Source: Persicaria tinctoria (Eukaryota > Streptophyta > Magnoliopsida > Caryophyllales > Polygonaceae). Taken from it: DNA of 64,000 nt. Each line of letters begins with the position of its first letter. Within the stretch, counting starts at the first letter, position 1. The position numbers and the translations under genes are program-made. The notes under the pieces were generated by a model. The model was not told the DNA's origin and did no database searches. It saw only the letters and a program-made list of their open reading frames with translations. The DNA is taken from contig JBANSL010000013.1 of the NCBI GenBank assembly GCA_037127255.1, forward strand, positions 68,627,188 through 68,691,187. The letters are read 5' to 3'. This document shows positions 46,181 through 56,076 of the stretch, one piece after another.

Positions 46181-46566
46181 GGGTGTGTTTGGTAATGATA
46201 TCTAGATATCAGCTCCCGATATCTGATATCTAGTGTTTGGTAGGGCTAGATATCGATATCACTTTAACTGATATCGATATCTAGTGTTTGGTAGGCATAG
46301 TATATCACTTGATATCTGATATCTAGTGTTTGGTAGGGCTAGATATCGATATTTAGATATCAAATTTAGCCTATTTTGATATACTCCGTTTTTTGGAGGT
46401 ATCACTTGATATCGATATCGCCCGATATCGATATCTTGATACCGATACCGATATCTTGATATCAAGATATCAAAGATATCACCCGATATCGATATCTTGA
46501 TATCGATATCGATACCGATATCGATATCGATATCTTGATATCTAGATATCGTTATCAAACACACCC
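46181..46566. mobile_element. GATATC-packed Tourist-like MITE inserted in the RRM gene
   Basis: The ends GGGTGTGTTTGGTAATGATA and (inverse) GGGTGTGTTTGATAACGATA match. TAA duplications at 46178-46180 and 46567-46569 indicate the PIF/Harbinger (Tourist) type. The interior is dominated by overlapping GATATC/ATCGAT palindromes, more than 25 copies in 386 bp. Confidence 0.88.
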
Positions 46567-46569
46567 TAA

Positions 46570-47139
46570 GATCTCTTCGTGGAACGCTTGAACCCCACCC
46601 AGACCAAAAACATCCCCAATGTTGACTGATGCCTGCACTTTTTCATTGTAGCCGACGAACTTGGTGTCTGAATTGTCAAGAACCATCGGCTTTGATGTCG
46701 CCTTGAAGGACTCTGCAAAACCCTCTTTGTTGCCACTCAAATATGAGGTTGAAGGTTCACCCTTGGACTCGTTATCAAGGAACAACTCTAATTGACAACA
46801 TCTTTCGTAGATGTTCCTCCCATTGAGCGAATCAATCGCCTGGATAGCCGATGCCTTATTCTGAAATCAGATTTTCGAGTGAAACCCAATTGGAGGAGAA
46901 ATTTTCTCTATGCTCTCCACCACACCGAATCCAGAGAACACTCGATCAAGAATTTCACACGAGACTGAATACAACTCCCAATAGATCTTGCTGAAAACAA
47001 ATCGATCGTTTATTTCATTCTCCGCTTGTAAGGACGGGTGGTGTGTCGGCGGCATCCCCCACTGAAGTCTGGTCTCGTTGATATTCATGTAGAACCGTCG
47101 GTCCGATTCTTGTAGTCGCAGGTTCCATTCTTCTACCAT
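46570..47139 (-). pseudogene. RRM element protein: N-terminus and RRM
   Basis: The frame starts at ATG 47139, about 60 bases inside the primer site. Residues 1-45 (WNLRLQESDRRFYMNINETR) resemble a helical gag-like N-terminus. The RRM covers residues ~45-120: SVSCEILDRVFSGFGVVESI, then FQNKASAIQAIDSLNGRNIY and ERCCQLELFLDN. The RNP1-like strand is interrupted by TGA (HSKI, stop, FQNK), where copy 2 reads HSQVFFQNK. The GRNIY..CCQL ending is typical of polypyrimidine-tract-binding proteins. It probably bound RNA; a packaging role is speculation. Confidence 0.72.
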
Positions 47140-47197
47140 GGTTGTCGCTGTGTTGCCCAATTTGAAATTTTAGGTCACTGTGTTGCCCAATTCGATG

Positions 47198-47209
47198 GCT
47201 CTGATACCA
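47198..47209 (-). other. Primer-binding site (tRNA-Met type) of RRM element
   Basis: The minus strand reads TGGTATCAGAGC, three bases inside the 5' LTR. Confidence 0.88.
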
Positions 47210-47212
47210 ATT

Positions 47213-47436
47213 TGTTATGACTCGAAAGTCGTTAGGTGAAGGTTTAACCCTTCAATGGTGAGATTGAGAGAGAAAGGGGGGAAGAGAAGGAGATTTCAGA
47301 GAGATAGAGAGGAAGGAGGAGATAGGAGGAGAAATCTGATTCATTTCATTTATAACCCGTACATACCACATATGGGTATTTATACCACAATACCCCCAAT
47401 TTCTACTAATTACAACACTCGCCTTATATATTCACA
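47213..47436 (-). repeat. 5' LTR of RRM element, right end eroded
   Basis: Starts TGTTATGACTCG and matches the 3' LTR up to TTATATATTCACAC. The expected CCTAACA end is missing, where the foldback element begins. Confidence 0.8.
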
Positions 47437-47439
47437 CTT

Positions 47440-48350
47440 TTAAAATATTTACGAAAATATTCATTTTTTGCAGGTTTAACAAAGAAATGCGGGTTTAAAC
47501 CGCATATCATTCATACGTTATAAATTTTAAAATTGAAGAAAAAGTGGAAAAAAATAACGAATAAAACGCGGGTTGAACCCGCGTTTTATTCTTTTATTTT
47601 TTTAAATGACAAATAAAAAAAGGGTGAAATGCAGGTTGAACCCGCGTTTCTCCTTCCTCCTGAATTTCCAGGGCATACGCTAGATCTAAGCCAAAGGGAG
47701 GGAGGCAACGGGGAGGAGGACGGGGGTGTGGCGCCTTGACGCCGGGAGGTCGGTAGTGGAGGCCGACTCCGTTGGTGGCCTCTGTCTCCCCTCAATTTCA
47801 AGCATCTTCTCCGAGCGCTAGATCTGAGGTCGGACAAAGGGAGGGAAGCAGCAAGGTAGGAAGTTGAGGAGGAGTTTGACATTGATCAGCAAGGATGGGT
47901 TCGTCGTCCTCCAGGGCGGAGTTCACCGATTTATGCTCTCGGAAGGTCGAGGCAGCGAAACCGATCTCAAATCGCCGATTTATGCTTCTGAATGGTCGAA
48001 GGCGATGAGGGGCTCCTGGATGGTCGAAGGTTGAAGGAAACGAGGGGAGGCGTTGAGACAGGCAGAGCCACGGTTGGACCTTGGAGGAGGAGGCTATGAA
48101 GTGGACAAAGGGACAGACGGAGCCGGCAGTTCAGGAGGAAGGAGAAACGCGGGTTGAACCCACATTTCAACCCTGTTCTTTTTTTTATTTGTTCTTTAAA
48201 AAAAAATAAAGGAATAAAACGTGGGTTGAACTCACGTTTTATTCGTTATTTTTTTCTTTTTTTTTTCAATTTGAAAATTTATAGCGTATGAATAGAATAC
48301 GGTTTGAATCCGCGTTTCTCTATCAACCCTACAAATATTATCGAAGAGGA
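47440..48350. mobile_element. Foldback-type element with CGCGGGTT palindromes
   Basis: About 200-bp arms (47452-47660 and 48130-48345) are inverted copies of each other and enclose a GC-rich 470-bp centre. Each arm carries its own palindromes. The clearest is AATAAAACGCGGGTT (47560-47574) with its exact complement at 47576-47590 around a single G. Others lie at 47626-47650, 48144-48168 and 48213-48243. The centre gives only unrecognised minus-strand frames and may be captured genic DNA. A clean target duplication was not found. Confidence 0.65.
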
Positions 48351-48431
48351 TAATTTGCATGCATGTGTACCACTAATCGTATGCTCAATCTTAATAAGGG
48401 ATGGAGCCATAAATTTTTTAAAGGGGGTACG

Positions 48432-48550
<119 letters not shown>

Positions 48551-49086
48551 TCATTTTAGATTAAAGTAGCATAACGATCTCTATGTAATGTGATAATTAC
48601 ACGTAAATGATGTTATTTTAAGATAACATGATTTCGATTTATGATAAAACTCTGTTATGTTTTCTCCATTAAAAAAATTAAATATAAATAAATAAATGAA
48701 ATAGCCGAAGAAAATAAAGCTAGCAAAATAAAGATATAAAACGCAATAAATAAACATTGAGTCAAATATTTAACTTGTTGTATTATCAATATATAATAGC
48801 GCGTATAACTAGATATAAAAAATCTTAACTTGCATAACTTCTTACCAAATTATCAAAATAAGTAATGTAAGATATGGTTTCGAAGCTCACGAGATGAATT
48901 ATAATTTATGAATATCGATTTAATGAAAATATAAAAGTATTAGAATTAATTTGGCTAAATATCCATTTTCTTATAACCATTTTGCTAAATGTACTCTACC
49001 CTAATCTCCCCTTTTGCTAAATGTCCAAAAAAAATTCTTAATACCAATTTTACCCTTGTATTAATTAAACCCGCCCTCTACTTGAT

Positions 49087-49290
49087 TGATGGAGCAACAA
49101 CAAACGGGCCTTCTTCAACAGCAAAAGTGGTCGTCTTCAAGCTGGTGAAAAGTGGAGCGGTGATTCATGGACGATCGGCGGCGATTCATGGGTGATGGGC
49201 GGCGACAATATATGGGCGTTAGGAATCGAGGTCTGAAATTGAAATCGAATTCGACCCGTTAGGAAGGGCGATTCGTGGAGCGGCGATTCG
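49087..49290 (+). repeat. Direct repeat, left copy, inside the Mutator-like element
   Basis: This matches 51385-51600 in blocks: GGGCCTTCTTCAACA, GTCGTCTT, GGAGCGGTGATTC and GCGTTAGGAATCGAGGTCTG. It carries ATCGAAATCGAATTCG-type words. The GC content is higher than the surroundings, so it could be captured genic DNA. Confidence 0.7.
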
Positions 49291-49484
49291 TATGCAGGGT
49301 CGGCCCATGGCGTGCCAAACGTGCCATCGCACGGGACCTCAAAATTTTAAATTACTCATATAGATTTTATAGTTTATATATGTAAATATAAATTACCAAC
49401 TATGGCAAGTTGCGGTAGATCAGGTGGTAATGGGCTGCCCTTGTTTAAGTATGTGGGGGTCGAACCACAATAACAGCAGCCCTT

Positions 49485-49992
49485 TGTTGTGATGTCTTGG
49501 GATTGTCCCACATCGAAAAACACGATAACCCGAGCCTTGCATATAAGTCAGTGGACTACTCCTCTTATTGCCAATTGGTTTTAGGATGGAACTCCGCTGG
49601 TCTTGTGTGCTCGGCTTGGGTGCGCATATGCGCTCTGTCGTGTGGACCCCCCACGGTTATATGGCCCACCGAGATTTATCATGGTATCAGAGCAGGTGCG
49701 GTCCGGGACCCTGGTCGATCTATCTACTGGGCTAGCCGGCCTTAAGGCTCAAGACGTCAACTGCAAATGGCTTAATTGCGAGGCCAGGCAGTTGCACTTG
49801 AGGGGGCGTGTTGTGATGTCTTGGGATTGTCCCACATCGAAAAACACGATAACCCGAGCCTTGCATATAAGTCAGCGGGCTACTCCTCCTATTGCCAATT
49901 GGTTTTAGGATGGAACCCCGCTCGGCTTGAGTGCGCATATGCGCTCTGCGGTGTGGACCCCCCACGGTTATATGGCCCACCGAGATTTATCA
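49485..49992 (+). mobile_element. TRIM (terminal-repeat retrotransposon in miniature)
   Basis: LTRs 49485-49681 and 49809-49992 begin TGTTGTGATGTC and end GATTTATCA. TGGTATCAGAGC (49682-49693) is a tRNA-Met primer site starting at the first base after the LTR. GCACTTGAGGGGGCG is the polypurine tract directly before the second LTR. A perfect CCCTT duplication lies at 49480-49484 and 49993-49997. The interior is only 127 bp, so it is fully non-autonomous. Confidence 0.95.
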
Positions 49993-50275
49993 CCCTTATC
50001 CCTAATTTTTTTTAGCAGTCCTTTTTTTTCCCAAAAAGTTTTTTCCCACATCCCCCAAAATTAGACGAAAGAACAACCTATTTTGATTTTTTCCAAAAAA
50101 AAATACAGCAGCCCCATTTTTATTTTTTGTTGTCACAAACATTCAGTAGCAATCCTTTATGTTATTCTACCTTCAGGAAAGAAAAGAAATTAAGAATCCT
50201 AAATGTAAGGAAATTAATTCAAGGGCAGTTTGCAAACTATACATATAAGTTGGCCAAATTAGTAAACTATACAAA

Positions 50276-51023
50276 GTTTGGTAAAAATTAGCAAATTATA
50301 CATCCCTTGTGGCCTTGTGCCACTCCTTTTTTTTTTTTTTTTTTTTCGCATGTTAGTGCTGACGCCGTGTACAGGGATGTTGCCGCCAACTTTTTTTTTT
50401 TCCGCGCACCAGTGCTGAAGCTGACGTCGGAAATGCTAACGCCAACATCGGAAATTCTTGTGTGCCCCCCCTCTGCGTCAGCGACTTTTTTTCCTTCGCG
50501 TGTCAGTGCTGATGTCGACGTCGGAAATACTGAAGTTAGCATTGTTGGCGCCGACGTCGGGAATGCTGACGCCGACGCTGATGATGTCAGGAATGCTGAC
50601 ACCGTCTACAAGGATGCCAACGCCGACGGTGATAACATCGAAGATCAATATATTTGACGTATTCATGGATTTCACAAATCAAATAACATCAGAAATTTTA
50701 TATAAAATATAAAAGGGGGAGAGCAAAGAAACAAAGGAATGTTCTAACAAAAAAAAGAAACGAATATTGTATTTTATTTTTGGTAGTGAGAAACAAAGAA
50801 TAACGGTGAGCAATTAAAACAAAGAATTTGCCGACGCCGACGATGCTGACTTCTTTCCTTCTCCATCTCTTATATTGTAAAAACGATGTCAGTAAATATA
50901 TACCTATATAAAAATATGCATAAAAACGATGCCAGCACGAAAAATTACGCATAAAAACGATGTCAGCACTAAAAAATACGCATAAAAGGGTTTGATGTAT
51001 AGTTTGCTAATTTTTACCAAAAC
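50276..51023. mobile_element. Nested inverted-repeat element with GACGTCGG minisatellite
   Basis: The left end GTTTGGTAAAAATTAGCAAA and the inverse of the right end are complementary over about 30 bases. The interior repeats GACGTCGGGAATGCTGACGC words (50410-50640), yielding artificial frames on both strands. AAAACGATGTCAGCAC is repeated near 50930-50990. Confidence 0.6.
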
Positions 51024-51384
51024 ACTTATAGTTTTCTACTTCGGTACAAATTTTCTCTTAATTCAACTTATCACCGAAATCGTCCCTCCAACCCTCAACG
51101 ATTTCGATAGGTAATCTAAAATTCTAACTATATTATTTTGCAATCGTCTCTTCACTTTTCCGATAGTAGTAGCATTGCATTAGATAGATTATCGTGTTCT
51201 CTGGAAAAATTTAGTTTTATTTTTTTAGTGTAAAAGTTTAGTTTTAGTTAATGATTCTTTGTAATAACTTTGCATTTATAAGAACATCTCTTTTGTTGGT
51301 GGATTTGATGGATTATTTTTTTCCCTTTGAATTAGTTGGAAAAAAAGGCATCATCAAGTTGTACAAGGCCTTAAAATATAATGG

Positions 51385-51600
51385 AACGACCCTGTTCGTA
51401 CGGGGCTTCTTCAACAACAAGCATGGTCGTCTTGCTAGTGGAAAGTAGAGCGGTGATTCGTTGGCGATCGGGGACGACGAAGGGCGTTAGGAATCGAGGT
51501 CTGAAATCGAAATTGATCCGTTAAGAAGGTCGATTCGTAGGCGATGGCTCGCAATTGAAATCGAAATCGAATTCGGGCCATTGGGAATCAAGGTCTCCCA
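51385..51600 (+). repeat. Direct repeat, right copy
   Basis: Diverged copy of 49087-49290 in the same orientation. Confidence 0.7.
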
Positions 51601-52029
51601 CCAGGAGGCGGCAACTAGTGAGGATCGAGGGCCTGAATCCCGAAAGCGGCGCCTTGCCGGTCAGAAGGGTCTGATATGGGGATCGGAGTGAGGCTGGAGG
51701 TGCCACTGAAGTTGGTGAGGGTGTTGGCGGCCTGAGTGAGAGGCATATGGAGCTGCGTTGTTAAGTAGTTTGTCATGTTCGTTAGGAATCCAACTACTGC
51801 TAGCTTCTCACACATACCTCATTTCCTACCATTTTCATTAATTGAATTGAACTAGTTTGATTAATTGGTGGATTATGTGTGCCAATTTTCAGAAATTGAG
51901 AAAAGGATTAATAGAGGGTTTAAATTAGTTGCTGTAGCTACATACTTACCGAAGATGAATGACATTGTTATCGCATGTGTCACCATCGACAATGTCACCA
52001 CAATGATCTTATAAAAAAAACTAAAAAAA

Positions 52030-52545
52030 AGGTGTCACTGATAAGGGTGCTGACAGTGATAAGAGTGGTGACAGTGACCACAGATAAGAGTTGTGACAAC
52101 AATAAGGGTGGTGACAGTGACCACTGATAAAATAGTGACGACGATAAGGGTGGTGAGTCTGGTGACAGTGATAATGGTGGTGAAAGCGATAAGGGTGGTG
52201 ATAATGACCACTGATAAGAATGGTGACAAAGATAAGGGTGGTGACAGTGATAAGGGTGGGGACAGTGACCACTGATAAGAGTGGTGACAACGATAAGGGT
52301 GATGACAGTGATAAGGGTGGTGACAGTGACCACTGATAAGAGTGGTGACAACGATAAGGATAGTGACAGTGATAAAGGGTGGTGACAGTGACTGCTGACA
52401 AGAGTGGTGACAGGGACCACTAATAAGGGTGGTGACAGTGATAACGGTGGTGAAAGCGATAAGGGTGGTGGCAGTGATAACGATGATGACAACGATAAGG
52501 GTGATGACATTGATAAGGTTGGTGAAAGTGACCCCGTAAACAAAA
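52030..52545. repeat. Minisatellite of ~18-bp GATAAGGGTGGTGACAGT units
   Basis: About 25 degenerate units, some organised as higher-order ~60-bp blocks containing GACCACTGATAAGAG. Flanks on both sides carry GTCACCA...TGGTGACA palindromes. Open frames here are periodic artefacts. Confidence 0.9.
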
Positions 52546-53204
52546 ATCTAAAAACTAAGCTGCCACCCAAAAAAATTGTCATCACATCTGTCACCATTGA
52601 TAAAGTTGGTGACACTAATCTTGTAAAAAAATAACTCTGAAACCTAAGCTATCACCAAAAAAATTACCACCACATGTGTCACCACTGATAAAGGTAGTGA
52701 CACTAATCTCGTAAAAATAATTGTCCGAAAGGCATTGATCGGAACTTGACCGGTCAATGGTCAAAATAATAATGGGAATGAAGAAGGTCAAATTAAAAAT
52801 AGAAAGGACTAGCAAAAATGTTATAATGGACATTTTGCAAAATGAATTATGAAAATAGACATTTGTAAAATGTCATATTTAAAATGGATACTTAGCAAAA
52901 AAATCCAAAGTATTATAGATTTATAGTCTATTGAAGTAAAATTAAAGTGATTAATATATTTACAATGTTAAAACATACATAACTTTTTATCCAGGCGCCG
53001 GATTATGATGATTATATATCAAAACGAAGCTATTAACGAGAAAAAATACACCTAGATAATTTGTCGGATTATCCGGTGAATGGGCACGTTATCTCTCGAA
53101 GAGAGAGTCCTAATCCAACAGTAATTGTATAGTCATTTAATTACTTTTTTTTTTTTTTAATCATTTAATTACTTAATCGGTCGATCCGTACCACATATAT
53201 TGCC

Positions 53205-53212
53205 TATAAATA
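53205..53212 (+). promoter_or_regulatory. TATA box of the Pro/Tyr-rich protein gene
   Basis: TATAAATA lies 91 bases upstream of the ATG. It would place transcription start near 53237 and rules out the in-frame ATG at 53219 as the usual start. Confidence 0.7.
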
Positions 53213-53302
53213 CAAGGTATGTGGAAGGAAGGGCTTCTCATCCCAAAGCGGGCTCCAACCCAAAGATATATAATTAAGGTCTTCAAACTAAAGCCACAGA
53301 AA

Positions 53303-53414
53303 ATGGTGCCTTCGAAGGCAATCCTCGTTTGCCTTGTCTTTGCCCTTTGCTTCGTCGTCATATCCTCAGAGGCGACGGCCCGTGAGCTTGCTGACAAAAC
53401 CCAAGAAAAAACCA
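53303..53414 (+). CDS. Secreted Pro/Tyr-rich protein, exon 1 (signal peptide)
   Basis: Exon 1 encodes residues 1-37 plus the first base of codon 38. Residues 1-26 form a clear signal peptide: MVPSK, a hydrophobic core (ILVCLVFALCFVVI), and a likely cleavage site after SSEATA. RELADKTQEKT follows. The ATG at 53303 is preferred because the in-frame ATG at 53219 lies only six bases past the TATA box. The donor is CCA|GTGAGC at 53414/53415. The exon structure (signal peptide plus ARELA in exon 1, low-complexity tail in exon 2) is that of the small plant glycine-rich-protein family, so this is probably a member with a different tail. Confidence 0.78.
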
Positions 53415-53480
53415 GTGAGCTATAGATTTATTCCTTCATTTACTTTCTTCTTTTTAATTTATTTTGTGTTTTCTTAAATC

Positions 53481-53568
<88 letters not shown>

Positions 53569-54311
53569 GTCTCTTAAAAATACGTAAACTCTTAAGGTTA
53601 ACTCTTATATCTATATCAACAATGTCAATATTATGTTGTTAAGTACGTACGTAGTGAGGGAAATTTATTTTGTGTTTGTTTAAATCATTATTTTTTAATT
53701 AAAGGCATCTTAGATTTTGTTTTTAAGCCAAACACCTTTAAATTTTTTTGAAAACAAATTAAATATAATCTTATAATATTTATTTAAAAAAAAAAAAGAA
53801 ATGTGGTATTTCATGTTTTTAAATTATTATTTTTTAAAAAAATTTGAAGGTTAAATTTTATGTTTTTTAATTTATTTTATTTTAAATCCTAAATAATAAA
53901 TCAAAAGAAAAAAAAATATGTAGATTGGTAGGAAAAATGATAATATTTTTATTTTTATTTTTATAATCATTTTATTTCTAAAAAATAATAGTTTATTAAA
54001 TAAATGATTTTTTCAAGGTTTTTGTTAAAATATAAAATTTAAAACTAAGGCTGTTTATAATTAAAATCTATTATGCTAGTTCCTTTTTAAATAAAAATCA
54101 TTATTAAAATAAGGACATTTTAGTTATACAAATAAAATATCATAAAAAAAAATATTTGATGGAAAATCAAGGTACGTGGGTGCTTCCATTAAATAGATTA
54201 TATTATATAGAATATGTTTTTAATTGGTTTAAAAACTCTAATATATAAGGTTTATTTCAAGGGAAATAAAACATTTTTTAACCATGAATATATTTTGTGG
54301 GTGATGTATAG
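53415..54311 (+). other. Intron of the Pro/Tyr-rich protein gene
   Basis: An 897-base AT-rich intron with GTGAGC donor and GTATAG acceptor, phase 1. A 78-base (TA)n tract (53483-53560) lies near its start. Confidence 0.7.
53483..53560. repeat. (TA)n microsatellite in the intron
   Basis: Uninterrupted TA repeat. Confidence 0.97.
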
Positions 54312-54634
54312 ACTCCGTGGAGCACACCGCACCGACTAAAGAAGTCAAAACCGAAGCCAACGGAGTGAAGCCCGATTACTATTACCGCCCCCCATACCCC
54401 CGTCCGTACCCGTACCCCCGTCCGCACCCGTACCCGTACCCGTACCCGTACCCCCGCCCGCACCCCCCGTACCCGTACCCCCGCCCGCACCCCCCTTACC
54501 CACCAGAGAGGAAGACCCAGGAGGAGTCAACGTTCACGGAGAACCCTGACTTCTACCCGTACCCGCACTACCCGTACCCGCACTACCCGTACTACCCTCC
54601 GTACCGCGGCTACCCGCCCGGCGGAGAGAATTAA
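54312..54634 (+). CDS. Secreted Pro/Tyr-rich protein, exon 2
   Basis: Exon 2 completes a 144-residue protein. Residues 38-59 are a charged spacer. Residues 60-102 are built from YP, RP and HP pairs (PYPYPRPHP units). Residues 103-117 are an acidic interruption, and 118-144 a second YPHYP block ending RGYPPGGEN. It has no Ser-Pro4 extensin motif and no Cys in the mature part. Pro/Tyr repeats suggest a cell-wall or surface protein able to cross-link through Tyr, and His-Pro pairs could bind metals; both are inference. An AATAAA follows 94 bases after the stop. The DNA is strikingly C-rich on this strand compared with its surroundings. Confidence 0.75.
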
Positions 54635-54727
54635 ATCGACCATAGGGAAATGAAAATGGAGTATGTCCATCTTAGCTGTGCTTAATTAATGCTATGATGA
54701 AAGTCATACATATATATATATAAGTGC

Positions 54728-54733
54728 AATAAA
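54728..54733 (+). terminator. Poly(A) signal of the Pro/Tyr-rich protein gene
   Basis: AATAAA 94 bases past the stop codon, in AT-rich sequence. Confidence 0.6.
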
Positions 54734-54739
54734 ATTAAT

Positions 54740-55769
54740 TAAGCTAGCTGATGATCGATAAATAATATCATGTTATATACTACTTCAGTGTAATATTGTA
54801 CGTTGGAATATGCGTGTGTAATATATAACCGTGCAATTATGGTGGTAGCTATGTAATACAAAATCAAACTCAATATTGTCAAAAAAAAAAAAGTATCCTT
54901 AAAAAATAAATTTAAACGACTTTTTACAAATTAATTAGTTACGCATAAAATAACAAATTTTATAGCAATACCTCTGAAACGAAAAAAATTTGTTCATATG
55001 CTTGAATCAACGAGGATGGAGGTCAACAATCCTTGCCAATAAGACCTGAAATCGAAGGCATAATCAACGAGCTGGCCTAAAGTCCTCGAAGGTGACTCTA
55101 ACGCTCAAGTCAATCAATATGCTTTGATAAAAGAGAATTCAGTGAATAGAATTGAAGGCTTCCTGCCTTACGGTGGACTGTGTTCAATGTAACGGCCCGA
55201 GTTATAGAATCCGGGTTACGTTTCGAAAGATTGGATACCTTCATTCGGATATTTGCAATTCAAGTATAGGTTGAGTTTAAAAAAAAAATATTAAGGTTAA
55301 AAGGAGGAATTTCGCACTCTAAATCCGAGATAGGTCCTTTGGGGACCCGGTGTTTACACACCGAACCTGTCCTATTTCTAAATTCGAGCAAAACAATTTA
55401 AGTTCAAAAAACAAGCAACCAATGTAAATCCATACAAGGTGCCACCACTGGTAGGGCCAGGTCAAAACTGAAGCATGAGTGAGAAATCCATAACTAAAAG
55501 GTAAGGTCGAAATTCAAGAATCAGTCTCTCTCTCTCTAAATCTCCGACAACGGAAATCCCCGACAAAGCAGCAATCATTCAAACAAGAGGATGGGTACCT
55601 GAAACTATACAACAAGTCTAAGCGAGCCACTCATGCACGTCCGGAAGACATCTCTGAGGCCACATAGAATATATCTTATACCTAATAAATGATGCTCTAA
55701 TGCAGCGCAGAAAGCTTAAACATACAAGACATGCTTGATCAAGTGATATAAGATGTGGAAAAGTTGTAA
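54740..55769. other. Unassigned sequence, possible LTR remnant
   Basis: No gene recognised. TGTAACGGCCCGAG at about 55189 looks like the start of a Ty3-type LTR, and GGGACCCGGTGTTTACACACC (55338-55358) holds a short palindrome, but no partner LTR or primer site was found. Confidence 0.3.
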
Positions 55770-56037
55770 GAGCAACCTCAACAGCTTCCCCATATTGAAT
55801 TTTTGGAGAATTTTAAGATGAATTTTGGTCCAACAGCTTCCCCATTGCATTCTTCAAAATAGAGAATGAGGAGAAAAAATGGAGATCGTTCCCTAAATTT
55901 AGAGGAAATTATATATATTTTGAGGTAAACCCCATAATGAAGAATCTGTTGGAATTCAGGCTAAAAAAATCCAGAATAAGTGATTCATAATTCTCCATTT
56001 TGGAGAATTTTTTTAGAGAATCCGTTAGGCATGATCT
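55770..56037. mobile_element. Tourist-like (PIF/Harbinger) MITE
   Basis: Left AAGAGCAACCTCAACAGCTT and (inverse) right TAGATCATGCCTAACGGATT are similar imperfect ends with TAA-type flanks. The interior contains several TTTTGGAGAATTTT-like palindromic words. Boundaries are approximate. Confidence 0.55.
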
Positions 56038-56076
56038 AAAGGCGCCACGAAAAATACCAAGTGGCATATCCATAGG

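Larger units (their letters stand above)
44530..47436 (-). mobile_element. LTR element encoding an RRM protein instead of gag-pol (copy 1)
   Basis: LTRs at 44530-44761 and 47213-47436 share about 94% of ~215 aligned bases. A tRNA-Met primer site adjoins the high-coordinate LTR, so transcription is on the minus strand. The 2.4-kb interior carries one long frame (47139 down to 45207) broken by one TGA, one MITE, one TAG and one frameshift. No gag, protease, RT or integrase motif was found. The frame starts with an RRM and continues with acidic and FDPG-type segments. Element size and layout match a non-autonomous LARD-like element with its own gene. Confidence 0.8.
48943..52906. mobile_element. 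Mutator-like element, 4 kb, no transposase
   Basis: A perfect 9-bp duplication AAAGTATTA (48934-48942, 52907-52915) flanks it. Ends GGCTAAATATCCATTTT and (inverse) TTGCTAAGTATCCATTTT are inverted repeats. Copy A of the host hAT gives the uninterrupted site. Inside are a TRIM, a smaller inverted-repeat element, a ~200-bp direct repeat and a minisatellite. No transposase motif was seen. Confidence 0.85.

Noticed and set aside
49396..49466. tRNA gene or SINE head before the TRIM
   Set aside because: A GGGTCGAACC box-B-like word and a weak box A are present, but box A fits poorly and no cloverleaf can be drawn.
51995..52634. 206- and 126-codon Ser/Pro/Leu-rich minus-strand frames
   Set aside because: All residues come from the 18-bp minisatellite read in different frames. 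No start context and no conserved domain.
53219..53302. Upstream in-frame ATG as the start of the secreted protein
   Set aside because: It lies only six bases after the TATA box and would bury the signal peptide behind 28 basic residues.
54278..54530. Antisense frames rich in Val-Arg or Gly-Thr over exon 2
   Set aside because: They are shadows of the CCNTAC repeat of the sense exon.
53303..54634. Calling the Pro/Tyr-rich protein an extensin
   Set aside because: It has no Ser-Pro4 blocks. Only Tyr-Pro, Arg-Pro and His-Pro pairs are present.
55189..55770. A third Ty3 LTR beginning TGTAACGGCCCGAG
   Set aside because: No partner LTR, primer-binding site or target duplication could be found.
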